DNA of 64,000 bases from Coriolopsis trogii (GCA_020543525.1 JAHYIO010000033.1:496001-560000); one strand, 5' to 3'; shown: positions 36,472 through 49,339, counted from the stretch's first letter. A program made the numbers and translations. The notes: generated by a model not told the origin, from the letters alone.

Positions 36472-38913
36472 TCAGGTCCGGAGTTTGGTCAAGATGCTCC
36501 GCAACGGCACAGGCATCCTGCTTCCGGTACTCCCGTGCTTCTGCCCGCCCGCGCCCGCGCCCATGCCAGACAATCCGGGCGCCTTCCCGCGAGCCTCGGT
36601 CTTGTGGGCTGCAGACACGTTGTTCTCCGACCGTCTCTTGGGGGTGCCCGCGGCAGCTGCACTCCGTGCTGAGAGCGGAGATGCGGCTACCGAGGCCGCC
36701 GTCCGCTGAGCGCGCTGATGGACGTCCCCTATGACGTTCTCCTTCACGTTGACACACGCACCAGGGTCTAGAGCCGCCTGCTTGCTCGGGGAGCTCGTCC
36801 TGACAGGTATGGGAATGAGCGGCTCCTTGCGCTCGACGGGCATGTTCAGCCGCGCGTTGATCGACCTTAGTGGTGCACGGCGTTGCGCCTCTAGAAGCGC
36901 GGACGTCGGGGCCTTGGGTGAATAAGGCTGCTGCTGCCCGGATGGGATGAACACTCCTGGGGCCAGGAGGCTCGGGCGCGGTTGCGGGCGTCGAGCCATG
37001 GCGCGCACGGCAGGGTGTTTCGCCATCGTGTTTCCGGGCATGAAGGTATGGGCCGCTATGCGGGTTGGCGATGCTCTCAAGGTCTCGTCCTGGTTGTCCG
37101 CAGAGGAGCATACATTGCGTAGTGGTGAGCTCCTGTGCGGCGTTGCTGTCGGGGGGCGGAGGCTACTGACAGGAGAGGCCGTGGGCTCTGAGTATTGGGG
37201 GGACATACCCGGAGCCGGGTTCATGGGGCGAGGAGGGATCTCGTCGGTCTCGTGCTCAGCAGAATGCTCCTGTTTGTCGACCGTGTCGCCGGTGAACTCG
37301 TGAAGGCTGGGCACGGACGAGAACCGGACACTCTTCTTCTCCTTGAGGATGCCTCGAACGGGCGTCTTCCCACTGGCAGTGCTTGAAGGACGCGGACTGG
37401 CTAAGGACAATGCAGAGCTAGGCGCGGGTAGACTGGAGGGCGTCTCAAATGGAACCGGTTCATGAAACTCGTCAGACAAGAGGTCGGTGCGTTCAGCTGC
37501 AGGAGAGCGTTTCCCCGGCTTCTCCAATGATGGAAGTTCAACGGACGTTGCCCGAAAGGCTGGCGCTTGAATGATGACGGTCTTGCGGCGCGTGTGCTTG
37601 ACGCTGTCCGAGGTGGGAGGTTGCACATACGCATCTTCCTCGTCAACGTTATCTTGAGAAGAGTCCGAAGGAGGGGAAGGCAGCAATTGTGCGAATACGT
37701 CTGTTACTGAAGGAGTGTCTCCAGCGTACGGTAGTTCACCAGCCGGCGAGGGAGGAGGGGAGATCTCGGCGCTAATACCTCTACTCGCATGCCAGTCGAC
37801 GACAAGCTCCTGAGTGAAGGCCCATTCTTCCTCGTCAACTTCGGGGAGCTGTGCGGACACAACCATCCCCCAGCGAGGCTCCGTTCCCCGCCTGGGCCTG
37901 GGTGGCAACTGGCCGTCCGTAGGGGTCAACGGGGGCACGAGCGCCTTGAGGCTGTTGCACATCGCAGAGAGCCCCATGTTGAACTTCGATGGATCATCAC
38001 TCGAGAAGTCGAATGTCGGGGATTGACATGTGGGAGAGCCGCCAAGGAAGGCCGATGGTATGTCGGGATACGGATCGTCATCGCGAGAAGCCTGTTGGGA
38101 TTTGCTCAGAGTCAGGGATGGAGGTGGCTTCTTTCCTCGGCGGGCCGCAATAGAACCGTCGTGTTGTATGTTGTGTGACGAGTCGAGAGACGGTAGGGCC
38201 GCAGACGAGTTGGACACCGTGATAGTCGGAACAAGGAGTGGGGCCGATGGTGGTGTAAAATCCTCGTAAGCAATGTCCGAGGAGCTGGAGGCACTGGTAG
38301 AGACACAGGGTGACACATAGTCGAGAGCAACAGAGTCATGAATCATGTTTTCCGCGGAAGGGTTGCCAGCATCCAGAGGAAGGCGAGTCGCGGCTCCATA
38401 GACTTTGGTCTGTGTGGCTTCTGAGAATGTAGACGATCCCGGGTTGCCATTGCGTGCAGATGATACCACGGTTTCGACCGCAGCGTTATGAGCAACCCCG
38501 TCTAGCGACGCGGGAGATCCGGAGGATACAGGGAGTGATGTCTACCACAAGCTCAGCATGCAGTAAGCATGGAGTCGGATAGAAGCACTTACTGCCCAAG
38601 CATGGACTGAAAGCTTCTCCATCATCATCTTCTTGAGACGCGGACCAGTCGGCGAAGTGACGAGAGGCCGAGGGGCTCGGCCAGCAACCGGGATGAAAGG
38701 CGCAGACGGCCCGAAGTGATTCAAGATGAGGGGGTGAGACTGTTGCTGAAAGGGAGGGGAATTGTCAAAAGAGTGTGAACTATCCAAGGAGGAGGACAAG
38801 CTGAGCCGAGTCGAGAGGAGAGTGTCGGCAGAGACAGACGAGAGGATGTCGTGAATGTCGAGGGTCGCAGTTGAAGACGCCGTCGAGATCTGGCGTTGCG
38901 TGTTCGTAGCCAT
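36472..38913 (-). CDS. Low-complexity protein with PP1-docking-like motif
   Basis: Two exons, complement(36472..38541, 38593..38913), 796 aa. I do not recognise a named domain. The protein is Ser/Pro-rich and probably disordered over most of its length. Around residues 500-514 it reads GKTPVRGILKEKKSVRF. The segment KSVRF fits the RVxF consensus ([K/R]-x-[V/I]-x-[F/W]) of protein phosphatase 1 regulators. The very C-terminus repeats a similar pattern (PLRSILTKLRT). The start Met at 38913 (MATNTQRQ) is the first one followed by uninterrupted low-complexity coding sequence. The gene is divergent from the ELMO gene across 1.1 kb. A PP1-regulatory or scaffold role is inferred from the motif alone. 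Confidence 0.75.
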
Positions 38914-40043
38914 CGTCGTCGTCGGGTCGCGGAGACAAGCTGTTTGTACCAACGTTGAGAGTGAACAGGCGGGACTTACTGGACAGGGAGGCGGCGGGGC
39001 ACAACCCAGAGGCTGACAACCTCACCCGGAGGCTGACAATATCGTCCGGATGTCGTTCGCGACGTTGGCCTGATACCTTCGCGGTTGTATGCGTGTATTC
39101 AGAGCTTAGATGCATACAAGACATGATGAGTACGACCACAAAGCATGTAGCGGGACGCGATATCCTGCATCGTGATGAACGAGACGGAGGTCGATGAGCA
39201 CTGAGCAGAGGCGTTGTGGCGTGCATGACTGTGGGCGTCAGTGACGCGGCCGTCGGGCATCCGGCCCTTGAGCTCGAGCTTGCTGCTTGCCCGCCAACGC
39301 ATCTGCCGACCTCGACCTCGTCGTTGTCGTCGCTGACGCCTTCTGGACCAACGCCCCGGCCCTCCTGTCATATTCCTCGTGCCTCCCTTTGGCTTGCCGA
39401 TTGAGCGGACTGGGGCTTGTATCGTATCCTCTGGAAAATTGACAACGCTCTGCAGTGCAACCCCCTCTACGCAGGCTACCGTATCCTTATTTCTCCATAC
39501 CCCTCCGAGCCCGCTCTCGCTATACCTTCAATCTGTCCTGTACCCTTTCTCTGACTTGGAATAACTTATTCCTCTCTTCATACCAAGTGTTGCCTCAGGT
39601 GAGTTCCAAGCCGACTTTGTTCACTCTGATGAACCTTTCGAATATATTTGCACGTCAGTCTGAGTGCCTCTCGAGGTGCGCTGGATGCCACTTCGCATAT
39701 CTGATCCATCATGCCCCATGCGCAGCTTTGAATACGTCTCGATGCTGATACGCACCTTCACAGAGTCCCCAACTTCAGGAAACCTGGACATAATTCAAAC
39801 ATCATGTGAGTCTCCTTGATTCTCTCAATTGCAGACAGAGCGAGTGTGTTGCCCTCCAGTTGGGTCGTAGGACGCAATTTCACTCTCCCTGCCCCCTGCG
39901 TTCTGGCTGTATACGCATCATCTTCTATCCTGTCCCCCTGGAAATCTTCTCCGCTACTGTCATGCATCGCTTTCGTACCGTCAACCGTTTCACAGGAAAG
40001 CTTATAACACATCTCATAACAGACACGCTAATTGCACCCGCCC
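38914..40043. promoter_or_regulatory. Divergent promoter region
   Basis: The interval separates the start codons of the PP1-motif gene (-) and the ELMO gene (+), so both promoters must lie here. A pyrimidine-rich stretch on the plus strand (39.45-39.6 kb) precedes the ELMO gene. No clear TATA box was seen. Confidence 0.55.
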
Positions 40044-43013
40044 ATGTCCTCGTATCTCTCCTATGACGGCGATGCCCCCCTCCCGCCAACCCCTACGCTC
40101 CCCAGCAGCCCTACGACGAACGGCAAAGGGCAGGCCAAAGGTGGCCTCGTCCCAACGAACAATGTCACTACGAAGGAGGGCATCACCGTGCGGACACGGA
40201 TAGAGCCTAGCTTGGCTGTGGAGGATGTCATCCGCCAGCTATGTATCAGCCTAAAGCTCAAGGACCCGCCTGGCGTGTATGCGCTGCGTGACGAGAACGA
40301 TGAGCTGGTGACGAACGACAATATGCGAAAGAAGATCAAGGCGAAGATGAACCTCAAGTGAGTCCCCTACTCCTGTATTCCTCCTTCCTTCCGGTTTCAC
40401 CTTTCGTCCCTTCTCCAGACTAGTGAATGCACCCGCCATTGAGGCTGCGGAAATCGTTGAGAAGCTTAACATACAGGATGGGAAGCTAGGTCTAGCCCTA
40501 ACATCCTTGCGCAAGCTTATACGTGTACGTAATCGCCGGGAGTTGCAATAGCCCCAGGATGGCCTCCTCACCATACTTACAGGAAGAGCAATTTGCCAGC
40601 GAGTTCCTCTCGCGCGATGGTCTCCAAGAGCTGATTGATGTTATCAACTCCTCGCACGGCAACATACTCGCTGTTGGTCGCTCCGTTGTCACATTGTGCA
40701 CATCGCCGCTGACGTTCCAGGCTTAGTATGCTTTGACTGCGATGCAGAACCTCATGGAGCTCGATTACGGCTGGGCGAATCTCGACAGTAACTTCATTTT
40801 CAGGGTTGTCCAAATTCTGTCCGCCGAGTCCCCCATAAACGTTTGTCGACCGGCGACGGCCATCCTCAAGAGGTTGGTTGAGGCCGATCCAAGTAGCGCG
40901 ACCGGAGTCCATGCACCGAGCTCGAGCAGGGGACCGCCATCCCCACCGCCAGGCTCCGTATATAGGTATGGCTTCGACGTGGTGTTCGAGCAGATGCGGA
41001 AGGAGAAGAGGTTGCTGGAGACAGTCGTGAGCCGGCTCGGGAGCGCGGATACGACTATGGCATTGTATAGGTGCGTTGTCCATGCTCGCCCATATGCGAC
41101 ATACAGGCTTAGTGGAGATGTAGTATGATGTTGATCAACTCGCTCATGGCGCACGCGAGCGACCCGCGATGGGACGAGTTCATCGACGAGCTCGAGCGGT
41201 TGAACGTGCGGAAAGCGGTCATAGTAAGTCATGCGGTCATGGCTCTGTGTCGACTGTCACCGACAAGAGAACATGCAGCGATTGATGTCGTCCCACACGA
41301 TCGAAGATCTCACATCGTGCATCCTCGATTTCCAAGCGAACATGGTCCGAGTCACGTTCCGAAAGAAGACGACGCTCGTGGAGCCCGACTTCGAGCCCTT
41401 GCACAGCGCCGCGCTTCAGTTTATTTGGGAGAAGAGTAGGCTGCAGGAAGAGCGCGAAGACGCTATGACGCTCATCAAGTGGCGCAAGCTCGGGTTTGAG
41501 ACAGAGGACATCGGACACGAGTTCAGGGAAGTCGGCGTGCTCGGGCTGGACTGCCTGGTATGTTGTTCGTCCGCGCCGCGATCTGCGGGGATGGCGCTAA
41601 CGCGCTCGGGTAGAAATACTTTGTGGAGAAGGACCCGGACTACTGGGCAAAGGTCGTCCAGGAGCAGCTCAGCAGGCCCGAGGAACGGCGGTGTCCAATC
41701 GCGAAGGCGTCGAACGAGGTGACGGACTTGCTGTCCGAACACTGGGCCATCTACGCCCCAGGATGTGGGTTACATGCTGCCGCATCTGGCGTTGCACGTA
41801 CTCACCGCCTACTCGGTTGACAGACTCGACATCGACAACGTTCCAGCCGTTCTTCCTCAACTTCTACAAGGTCCACTCCCTCGCGCTTCACTTCTTCCTC
41901 CGAATGTGGAACGAGAGTGGGTCCTCGACCGGGGACTTCCCAAGACTCGTCGCATTGACTCGGAGCCAGTATGTCCCCCGCCCTTTGTGCCTCTCTCAAG
42001 CTCACTCCCGTCGTCTTACAGAGTAAAGGTAGCGCTGAAGAGGGAGAACATCAGACCATGGCACGAAGTCGAGCAAGAGTTCCTCGAGTGCGAATATCGC
42101 GCCGTTCGAGACCGGCAGATGCAGGAGCTGGAAATGGAGGACGACATAATGAGCAAAATTCCTATTCGGTGCGTTGAAGTGTCTCTATCATGCCCGCGGC
42201 CCTGTTGACGGACGGCGCAATCTCCAGGAACTTGCGAGCGAAGCTCTACAAAGAGTCGTATGAATTTGTCCGTCAGCAGCGCATTCATTGCTTGCTTGAA
42301 GGTGCTTGGTTCATGAACGGCATCCCACTTGCCACCACCGTCCCTCGAGATACCCTGAAACAGCCAACGCGCCCATGGCGTTTCCTCCGACTGGTGCGTG
42401 TCCCTGTCTCGATCATACGCCGTAGTGCTCACCCACGGCAATCTTCCAGGATGCTGGCCTGAAGTACCTCCACTACGTCGACAGCGCCGTCAAGTTCCCA
42501 GTTCGCAAAGGGCTCGAAGACCTCCCGGAGCGCATCGAGGTGTCCACCATTAGCGAAGTTGCTACCGGAACGTGCGCACCTTTCCCGCACATCCGAGGTG
42601 ACCGGACCGATGTCCCGCTTGGATCGAGCTCGCCGCTGCTTGCCTCGAGCCTCTCGTTTTCCCTCCTCAGCACCAGCGGAGGGTCCCTCGCGGATCAGAT
42701 CGCACCAGACCAGGCGCGCTGGGCGGACTGGACCGACGGGCTCAACATGCTTCGACGAGACGGCGGTCACGTTGCATCGCAGGAGACGGAGTTGTTCGTG
42801 CAGGCGCTGACAGAGATTGGCTTGAAGATCAAACTGCTGGGTGCGTACTTGGACTTTGGACTTTGTTGTGGGGTAGAAGCTGAAGGGCAGGTTCGTTCGT
42901 GTGCAGATCTTTCTGGAGAGAAGGTCGAAATTCCAAGTGGACTCGTGGCTGGCCCGCCCCCGTCGAACAGCGATTTCTTCTTCTCGGACTTGGCGTATGA
43001 CCAGCCTGCATAG
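40044..43013 (+). CDS. ELMO-domain protein with C-terminal PH-like region
   Basis: Twelve exons: 40044..40357, 40419..40524, 40583..40672, 40727..41070, 41124..41223, 41279..41557 (or from 41270), 41614..41764, 41824..41968, 42022..42168, 42228..42393, 42450..42840, 42907..43013. About 779 aa. The N-terminus is ubiquitin/RBD-like (ITVRTRIEPSLAVEDVIRQL) followed by armadillo-like helices. The ELMO signature is HWAIYAPG, TTFQPFFLNFYKVHSLA, FFLRMWNESGS and TGDFPRLVAL. The exon at 42228-42393 with the next one (RLDAGLKYLHYVDSA, VSTISEVATG) resembles the ELMO PH domain, and a Pro-rich C-terminus ends the protein. ELMO proteins partner DOCK-type GEFs to activate Rac; a polarity/actin role is inferred. 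It converges on the metalloprotease gene, with 292 bp between stop codons. Confidence 0.9.
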
Positions 43014-43305
43014 TCTGGTGTCTATTGACCGCTCGTGTTCGCCGTACTTTTGTCGTTCTTGCTCTTCGAACCTTCAAGCTCCGACGTTCGTGATCCATGC
43101 TCTTCCTATCTGTAATTTGCGTTGTGCTCAGTGCTGTATCCACATTCGTCGCTCCTGCTGGGATTGTAAATACCTGCGGCTGGCTGCCGCAGTAAGTGTC
43201 GAAGATGGCGATATATCCCCCTGTATGTAGGAACGCGCGTAATATTCGCCCTCTGTCCAGATACCATTACCCTCGAAATATATCGTACTCTACTCACGAC
43301 TCTGT

Positions 43306-44860
43306 CTACCACAGACCCAAGCGAGCGAGCAACAACGCCGTGCCCTCTCTGAAGCCCCTGAAACCCTCCACGGGTCCACTCCAAGTAGCCCACGAAGGGA
43401 CGATGACGGTCTGCCGGCCTCCGCGGACGTTGGACCGCTGCGAATAAGCATCGACAGCGAAAAACTCGTGGCTGGCGGCGTTCATGACCGCTTCGGCGGG
43501 GGAGGTCCTCGCGAGCTGTTCCATCGTCTGTACGGTGTATGCGTAGTCCCCCGTCCCGCCGTTCAGCACGAAGTGGGTGGACTGTCGGAGATGCAGCAGG
43601 CAGTGAGTACGCCAGATGCGATTGGGAGAAGAGCCTTGAGCGCGGGCAGGGCAGGGCTCGAACGCACCTCGTGCACGATGGTGGACCCGCCGGACTTGTA
43701 GCCGTAGAGAGGGGTCCTCGCCCGGTCAAAGTACCTCGGGCACAACGTCACGTTTCCGAATCTATTATTGGGGGCGTATGATCAGCACACGGAGGTATGA
43801 ATGCGCCTAGGCAGAAATGGGAGGAGCACGTACGCCGTGGCGTCCACATAGGCGATGTAGCGAGTGTCGGCATCGCATATCCAGCTGCCGCAAAAGTAGT
43901 TGTACTCGGAGTAGTCGTTCGCGACGATGTTCTCGAAGTGTGACAGCGTCGTGGAGAGCCTCTCGGCACTGCGGGATCCGAACCAGCGTCGGTAGAGGTA
44001 GCCGCGATCACCTTCATCTTTGAGCTCCCTATGGGCAGCAAAGGCGAGGATCGGTTGTCAGCTGCTGTCCGAGTGCACAGAAGGATAAGGGAGGCGACGC
44101 ACTGTAGACCAGCATGAGCGTACTCTTGGGCGACCGAGATCGCTTGGTGGATGGCGACTTTTTGCCAGTCGAGACAGAAACCTTCATCGTCCGCCATGGC
44201 GAGTTCAGTCTTGCGGGCTGAGACCACCGTCTCTGCGACGTCAAAGTGGTGGACGGCCACGTGCACGGGTGCGACTTGAGTGATCTGTCCTGCGACGAGG
44301 ACGTGCAGAGGTCGGGCATCCCGCATCATAACGTTGTATGGCCCAGAGCCGGACGGGGAGAAGTCGTATGCCTGGAGAACTGGGGAGAGCTTAGGATATG
44401 TAGAGGAGTGGTACACTCTACACCAGACGTACGAAGATGGTGCGTCTTGACCGACTGACCCGGGACCAGGACTATGATGGCAGGGTCGTCTGCGTCGTCG
44501 ACGGACTCGACGGATACGTCGTCCGCGTAGCTGATCTGGGGGGAGAAACCTACATAAGTCACGACCAGATGGATTGACAATGGAAGGCCAATACACCTCG
44601 ACACCGACGAAACGCGGACTTTGGTCGTTCAGAGAGTTCCAGATGTTAAACATGTTCGTCGGGGCCGTAGACAGCGGACTGCGAGGATGTCTTAGTAACT
44701 GCACGACATCGGGGCCAATATTGGTGATGGTGGTATCGAGATTGAGGTCGTGCGATCGCTGGACCACCCTGGGACCCGAAATGTGGAGAAGGAGTTGTGG
44801 GGCTGCAGAGGCGAGAGCGAAGAAGGCGAAGAGAAACAAGAGGGAGGAGTGTTGCGCCAT
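43306..44860 (-). CDS. Secreted M35 metalloprotease (peptidyl-Lys type)
   Basis: Six exons: complement(43306..43581, 43668..43761, 43834..44028, 44103..44379, 44433..44535, 44597..44860), 402 aa. A signal peptide is visible (LLFLFAFFALASA-A). The N-terminal half is the propeptide-like beta domain of deuterolysin-type enzymes (VLVPGQSV, then AYDFSPSGSGPY). The catalytic part has the zinc motif HESTH at residues 310-314, created by splicing at 43668/43581, and the aspzincin motif GTGDYAY at 320-326, where Asp323 would be the third zinc ligand. These features fit M35 enzymes such as peptidyl-Lys endopeptidases of mushrooms. The C-terminal about 50 residues after HEFFAVDAY are longer than I expect, so the last exon end is less sure. 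Confidence 0.87.
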
Positions 44861-44907
44861 GGTCTACGAAGTTCAATACTCTGGGTTTGGATACACTCGC
44901 TCGGAAT

Positions 44908-44913
44908 TATATA
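44908..44913 (-). promoter_or_regulatory. TATA box of the M35 protease
   Basis: GATATATAATT on the minus strand, with its TATATA core here, lies about 50 bp upstream of the start codon at 44860. Confidence 0.5.
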
Positions 44914-45549
44914 TCCCATGGAGGCGAGAGTTCGGGGTTTCGGAAGTCCGAGCAGGTTGTTCATGCCACGTCCTTGCGATACCAACTCTTCGGCTCCCGA
45001 GCGCATCCATTGTTCTGCGATGCAGACTCCCGTCATGCTGAAACGACACTGGAGCACAGTAAGGTATGCAAGCTGTCAGTGTGTCAGTAAAGGCATGACG
45101 CATCTTGGTTCCGCTGTTATGGAACTTTTCGCACAACACTTTGCTTGCCCAAGCTTGATTCCACATTCATGTTGTATATGGAGGCCCTCGTCGAACAGCT
45201 GGAAGTACTAGTCGTGACGTATGTGTGGAGTCTCCAGAAGGAGCAGCGAGATCACTTCGTACCTAAAAGGGAGTAGTGGGCACCGACAGCCGAGCAAGGC
45301 ACCTAACTCAGAAGTCGGCAGAACGGGGCTCCTAGTAGAATGTTAGTACACAACGCGGCCGTTTCGCAGAGCGTACAGAGGCTCTGGCACGGCCACCCGT
45401 GGGGGCTGGGCCAGGTCTTCGCTTGAGGAGATTCAAGGACGGAAACGTAAGAGAACCTGTGAGGAGGGGTCTATGCCGTCTCATCATCTCGTCAACGCAA
45501 GTACTGTCATATCGAATTGATCAGCGGTATGCAACGCGACAGGGGGGCG

Positions 45550-47625
45550 TCAAGCTTCATCAATCGCATGCACTAATTTCTCTGCGGCAGGAGACCTGAA
45601 GGAGATCTGGCAACTGAACGGGACCGGATGACTACGGTGGTAATACAGCTTGTCAAACATGCGAAGAAGTAAGCTTCCAGGAAAGTGAGTCTCACCAAAC
45701 TAGAGAGGACGTGACCTCTACTACGGGCCACACCGGCCGTCCAATTTCGTCCTTCTCAGGCTTGATGTCAAAGACATGCAAAATGGAGGCTACGCAGATG
45801 AAGATTGTCGCATTGCTGATGTCGCGTCCTGGACATATTCTTGTCATGTACGATCAACACATAAGTTGTGTCGACTTCATCATTCCATGCACGCACCTCC
45901 GTCCAAAGCCAAATGCTATGGTATTAGGGTCCCTCACCTCGGAGTTCAGAGACCCATCTTTGAGGAATCGATCCGGGTTGAACGTCCCCGGGTCAGGATA
46001 CTCGACGGGGTCATGGAGCATTGCCCTGATATGACATGCAGTGTTGTAAGCGATTGGGTGAGTACTGACAAGATATATTCCTACCACTGGTTGGCGAAGA
46101 CGATTGATCCCTTCGGGATATAGTATCCAGCGTATACGTCTTCCTCGCTAGTTGCATGAAATGCACCCAGAGGCGTCACGGGCAGCCAGCGCGTGCATTC
46201 CCTTACAAGTGCCTCGATGTAAGGGAGCGAGGGACGGTCCGCAAATTCGGGCAGTCTACCATGTCCGACGACTGAGGCCAATTCTGCTTGTGCGCGTTTC
46301 TGCACATCGGGATAGAGGATCATAGCCAAGTAAAAAGTCATCAACGTTGAGATAGTCTTGCAGCAAGAAGTCAATTCGGTATCTCTTGAGCATACTGGAT
46401 AGAATGCGACGCACCGTATCGCTCCCGGCTGTCCAATTGGATCCTATGAGAGCATGATCGACTGAGTATGAAATGAGACCACTCACCACCGTATACAACA
46501 GAAGCACAATTCTTGGCTATTGTCTCCTGCTCGTCGTAATCCGCACCTTTCAGATGGCCTATCTCGTCCAGCATCTCCGTTAGAAACGAGGATTGTGCGT
46601 CACCCTTCCTCTGTTTCGCTCGCATAAGACAGACTCGATAGGTAACATACTATGACATACCATCGCATTCACAACGTCGTTGAACGGTTCATTGACGGAT
46701 GCATCGAGACTGTCCTGCCAGGATTGAATTTGACTTTTGAAGTGCGCTCCAGGAAACCAGGAGGGGAGGTAACGCAGGAACGGGATGTATTGGACGAGCA
46801 GGGACCCCGGAAGAAACATTTGTGCCAGGGTGTCCGCAGCCTTCTGGGCGAGTTGGACGTATCGCTGGGTAGTCTTCCTGTCATGGGTGCCGTATGTGAG
46901 ATCCAGAAGAACCGTAGCGACAGCACTAAATATGAGAGTGTTAGGACTGTCTAGTTGACGCGAGAGAATCAACCCACTGTGCGCTATGTTGAGCAAGTCG
47001 GGTCGGCTCGTCACGGAGATTACGTAGCAGCTCTCGAGCTTTCTGCTGTTGGACTGGTTCGTATGTTCTCGCTGCTGAGGCATTACAGTATTTGTGAAGC
47101 ATGCGACGATGCTTTCGCCACCGAGATCCGTAAGGCATGAGTGGAATGACCCAACTCAAGTCCAGCCTGTGAGTGAAGCCAAGATAAGCATACCAAATCA
47201 CATGAAACGATGTTGGACCCGGCGAAACACACATTGAAAGCATAGTGAGACTTGGTCGGTCACTGTACATGGCCGAACGCGTATCGAGAAGATCGAAAGC
47301 AACCGTTGGCGAACTCAAAATCACGATGGAGTACCGGAAGGCTTGGAGATGCATGATGGGGCCTATGGCCGAACGGAAGCACTGTCAGCACTGGTTCAAA
47401 GTATGTGAGGATAGTCGTGTGATGCATACCATATATCTTCGCCCATGCAGTGAACTGCTTCCACGGATGAGAGGTCGCAAGATGCGGCACGTTCCCAATG
47501 ATAGGCAAAGGAAACGGACCGGGAGGGAGATTGCGAGCAGCTTGGCGCTTGCATTGGTACGCCCAAGCAAGTGCGCATCCAACGATGCAAACCAGCGCGA
47601 TGCTAAATGGAGTCGTCGGCAGCAT
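45550..47625 (-). CDS. Cytochrome P450 monooxygenase
   Basis: Ten exons: complement(45550..45631, 45696..45839, 45897..46025, 46085..46356, 46415..46443, 46487..46610, 46661..46925, 46978..47166, 47233..47362, 47430..47625), 519 aa, the usual length of a microsomal P450. An N-terminal membrane anchor (SIALVCIVGCALAWAY) is followed by the proline hinge NLPPGPFPLPIIGNVP. Oxygen-binding I-helix: AGSDTT, straddling a splice junction. K-helix: ECTR. PERF-like segment: FNPDRF. Heme loop: FGFGRRICPG, with Cys447 as thiolate ligand. All catalytic motifs are intact. The substrate is probably the terpene scaffold made by the neighbouring synthase (inference from position). Sequence style recalls the CYP clans expanded in wood-decay basidiomycetes. 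One exon is only 29 nt. Confidence 0.93.
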
Positions 47626-48045
47626 AGTGGTGTAAGAGTTGCATCCGCTGCTTGCTCCGCTATTCCATACCTGAATCCTATATGCGCGCGCGCGGTATTC
47701 GCGGTCTACGCCCGGGCGCAGTTCGACGGTTACCGGAGAAGACTCGATGAGCGGCTCGTGTGGTAACGCGCGCGCCAGAACGCGGTGATGCTCTCAGAAC
47801 TTCTCTGAACCCTAGATACTGAGACAAGAGGAGGACGTCATAGAAGGTCCTGAGCACAGTCAGAAAGTCCGTAGCGGCCGCAGAAAGGATATTAGATGCT
47901 GATGAACGTCAAGATCCGGAATGCAGAATAACATAAGAAGCGCGAGCTCGAGAGTAATAACTTCCTACTGGATGACAATAGGGCGGAGCGTCCATGAATA
48001 GGGACGACAAATCAAACCCTATGAAGGGGTGTCCGGTGAGCGGCA
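47626..48045. other. Spacer between P450 and esterase genes
   Basis: This 420-bp spacer holds the P450 promoter and the esterase 3' end, both on the minus strand. No gene is seen. Confidence 0.55.
47677..47683 (-). promoter_or_regulatory. Possible TATA box of the P450 gene
   Basis: ATATAGG on the coding strand lies about 55 bp upstream of the start codon at 47625. Confidence 0.35.
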
Positions 48046-49339
48046 CTACAAGGTCTGCACCCATACACCAAGCTCCTTCAACACATCAGTTCTCTCAGGA
48101 TCGTGCCAGTCTACCATCAAGAAGTCATGAAGAGCATCTGGAGGCTCGGAGAACATTATCTGCTCCTTCCCGTTGTCCGCGATCAACCGATCTCGCACGG
48201 TATGCATGGGGTCAAGGGTATACTCCGCACCGCCTGCCACGATGAAGGTGGAAGGGAACCCAGAGAACATGCCCGGTACCCAGTCTGCCTGCAAGGATCC
48301 GGGAGAGAGCCACGAACTTTTCGCTGCCATCTCCTCTGGGAGCTTGCCTACAAGGGCACGTCTCGTGTAACCACTCTCCAAGATAGCATGCACGACGTCC
48401 GAGCGAGAGTTGCGCTTCATAGACGAATCTGACCCCGTGTGAGTCTGAGCCCAGTCCATCGTTGGCGAAAGCAGGATGACCCCGCCCGGCTTCGGCAGCT
48501 GGGCAAGACCGGCGGACATGATGTATCGTACCAAATTGAATGCGATGCCACCGCCTGCGGAGTCACCGGAGATGATGATGTTGCGCGGGTCAAACCCAAC
48601 GTCGTGCACGAGGTAGCGGTAGCCGGCAATGGCGTCAAGGAGTGAAGCGGGGAAGGGGTTTGCGGGTTCAAAAGGAGGCGCAGAGGATATGCGGTATTCC
48701 AGTGCAAACATGCGCAGGTTGGGCCCAAGATGTTCCAAGTAACCTTTGCACAGCACCATGATCCCAGACTTGGGGTGCGCGGAGCCCATCTGTAAGATGT
48801 TCATTCCAGCTCCTGCAAGTGTCAGAGATCGGGAAAGGCTCACCACATGCCCACCACCTAGATAGATGGATCATCAGCATAGGGTGCGGAGCACGTAATG
48901 TTTGACACTCACCGTGCAAATGATACACGACTTTTTGCCCCGGAGACGCGCGTTGTCCAACGTTGCCGCTAGCGTCCCGAGGACCATACCAAAACCCGGC
49001 CGTACGCTGGGCTACGACGCCGTTCTTCTCGGCGAGCTCCCTGATCTCGCCCACAACAAGGTCCGGGGTCGCGTCCACCCATACGAACCCGAGCTCCTTT
49101 GCATCGCGCTCGTACCGTGACAGGGGAGTCGGCGGGGAGAGAGACGTTTGAAACATCAGGTCGATGTACGTTCGCGCGACCCGAGCAATAAGAGCGCGTT
49201 TGAGAGGCCATGTTTTGCGAGGACGAGCTGGAGGAAAGGCGTCGATAACCAACCACACCGGAAGTGCAGCCAGCATGTAGACCACACCACACAGGGTGTA
49301 GAGAGTGTTGAACGGCTGGTGTCTGAAGGCGAAAGGCAT
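48046..49339 (-). CDS. HSL-type alpha/beta hydrolase (esterase)
   Basis: Two exons, complement(48046..48857, 48913..49339), 412 aa. The N-terminus has a hydrophobic stretch (TLCGVVYMLAALPVWLVI), probably a membrane anchor. The oxyanion motif HGGG (residues 142-145) is completed by splicing. The nucleophile elbow is GDSAGG with Ser242, and a C-terminal PDALHDF supplies the likely catalytic His. These are the hallmarks of hormone-sensitive-lipase-type carboxylesterases. An in-frame Met 16 codons upstream (49387) is possible; I prefer 49339 (MPFAFRHQP) because related fungal proteins begin this way. It is codirectional with the P450 (420 bp) and the terpene synthase (827 bp). It could remove or rearrange acyl groups during terpenoid tailoring, but a general lipid esterase role cannot be excluded. 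Confidence 0.88.
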
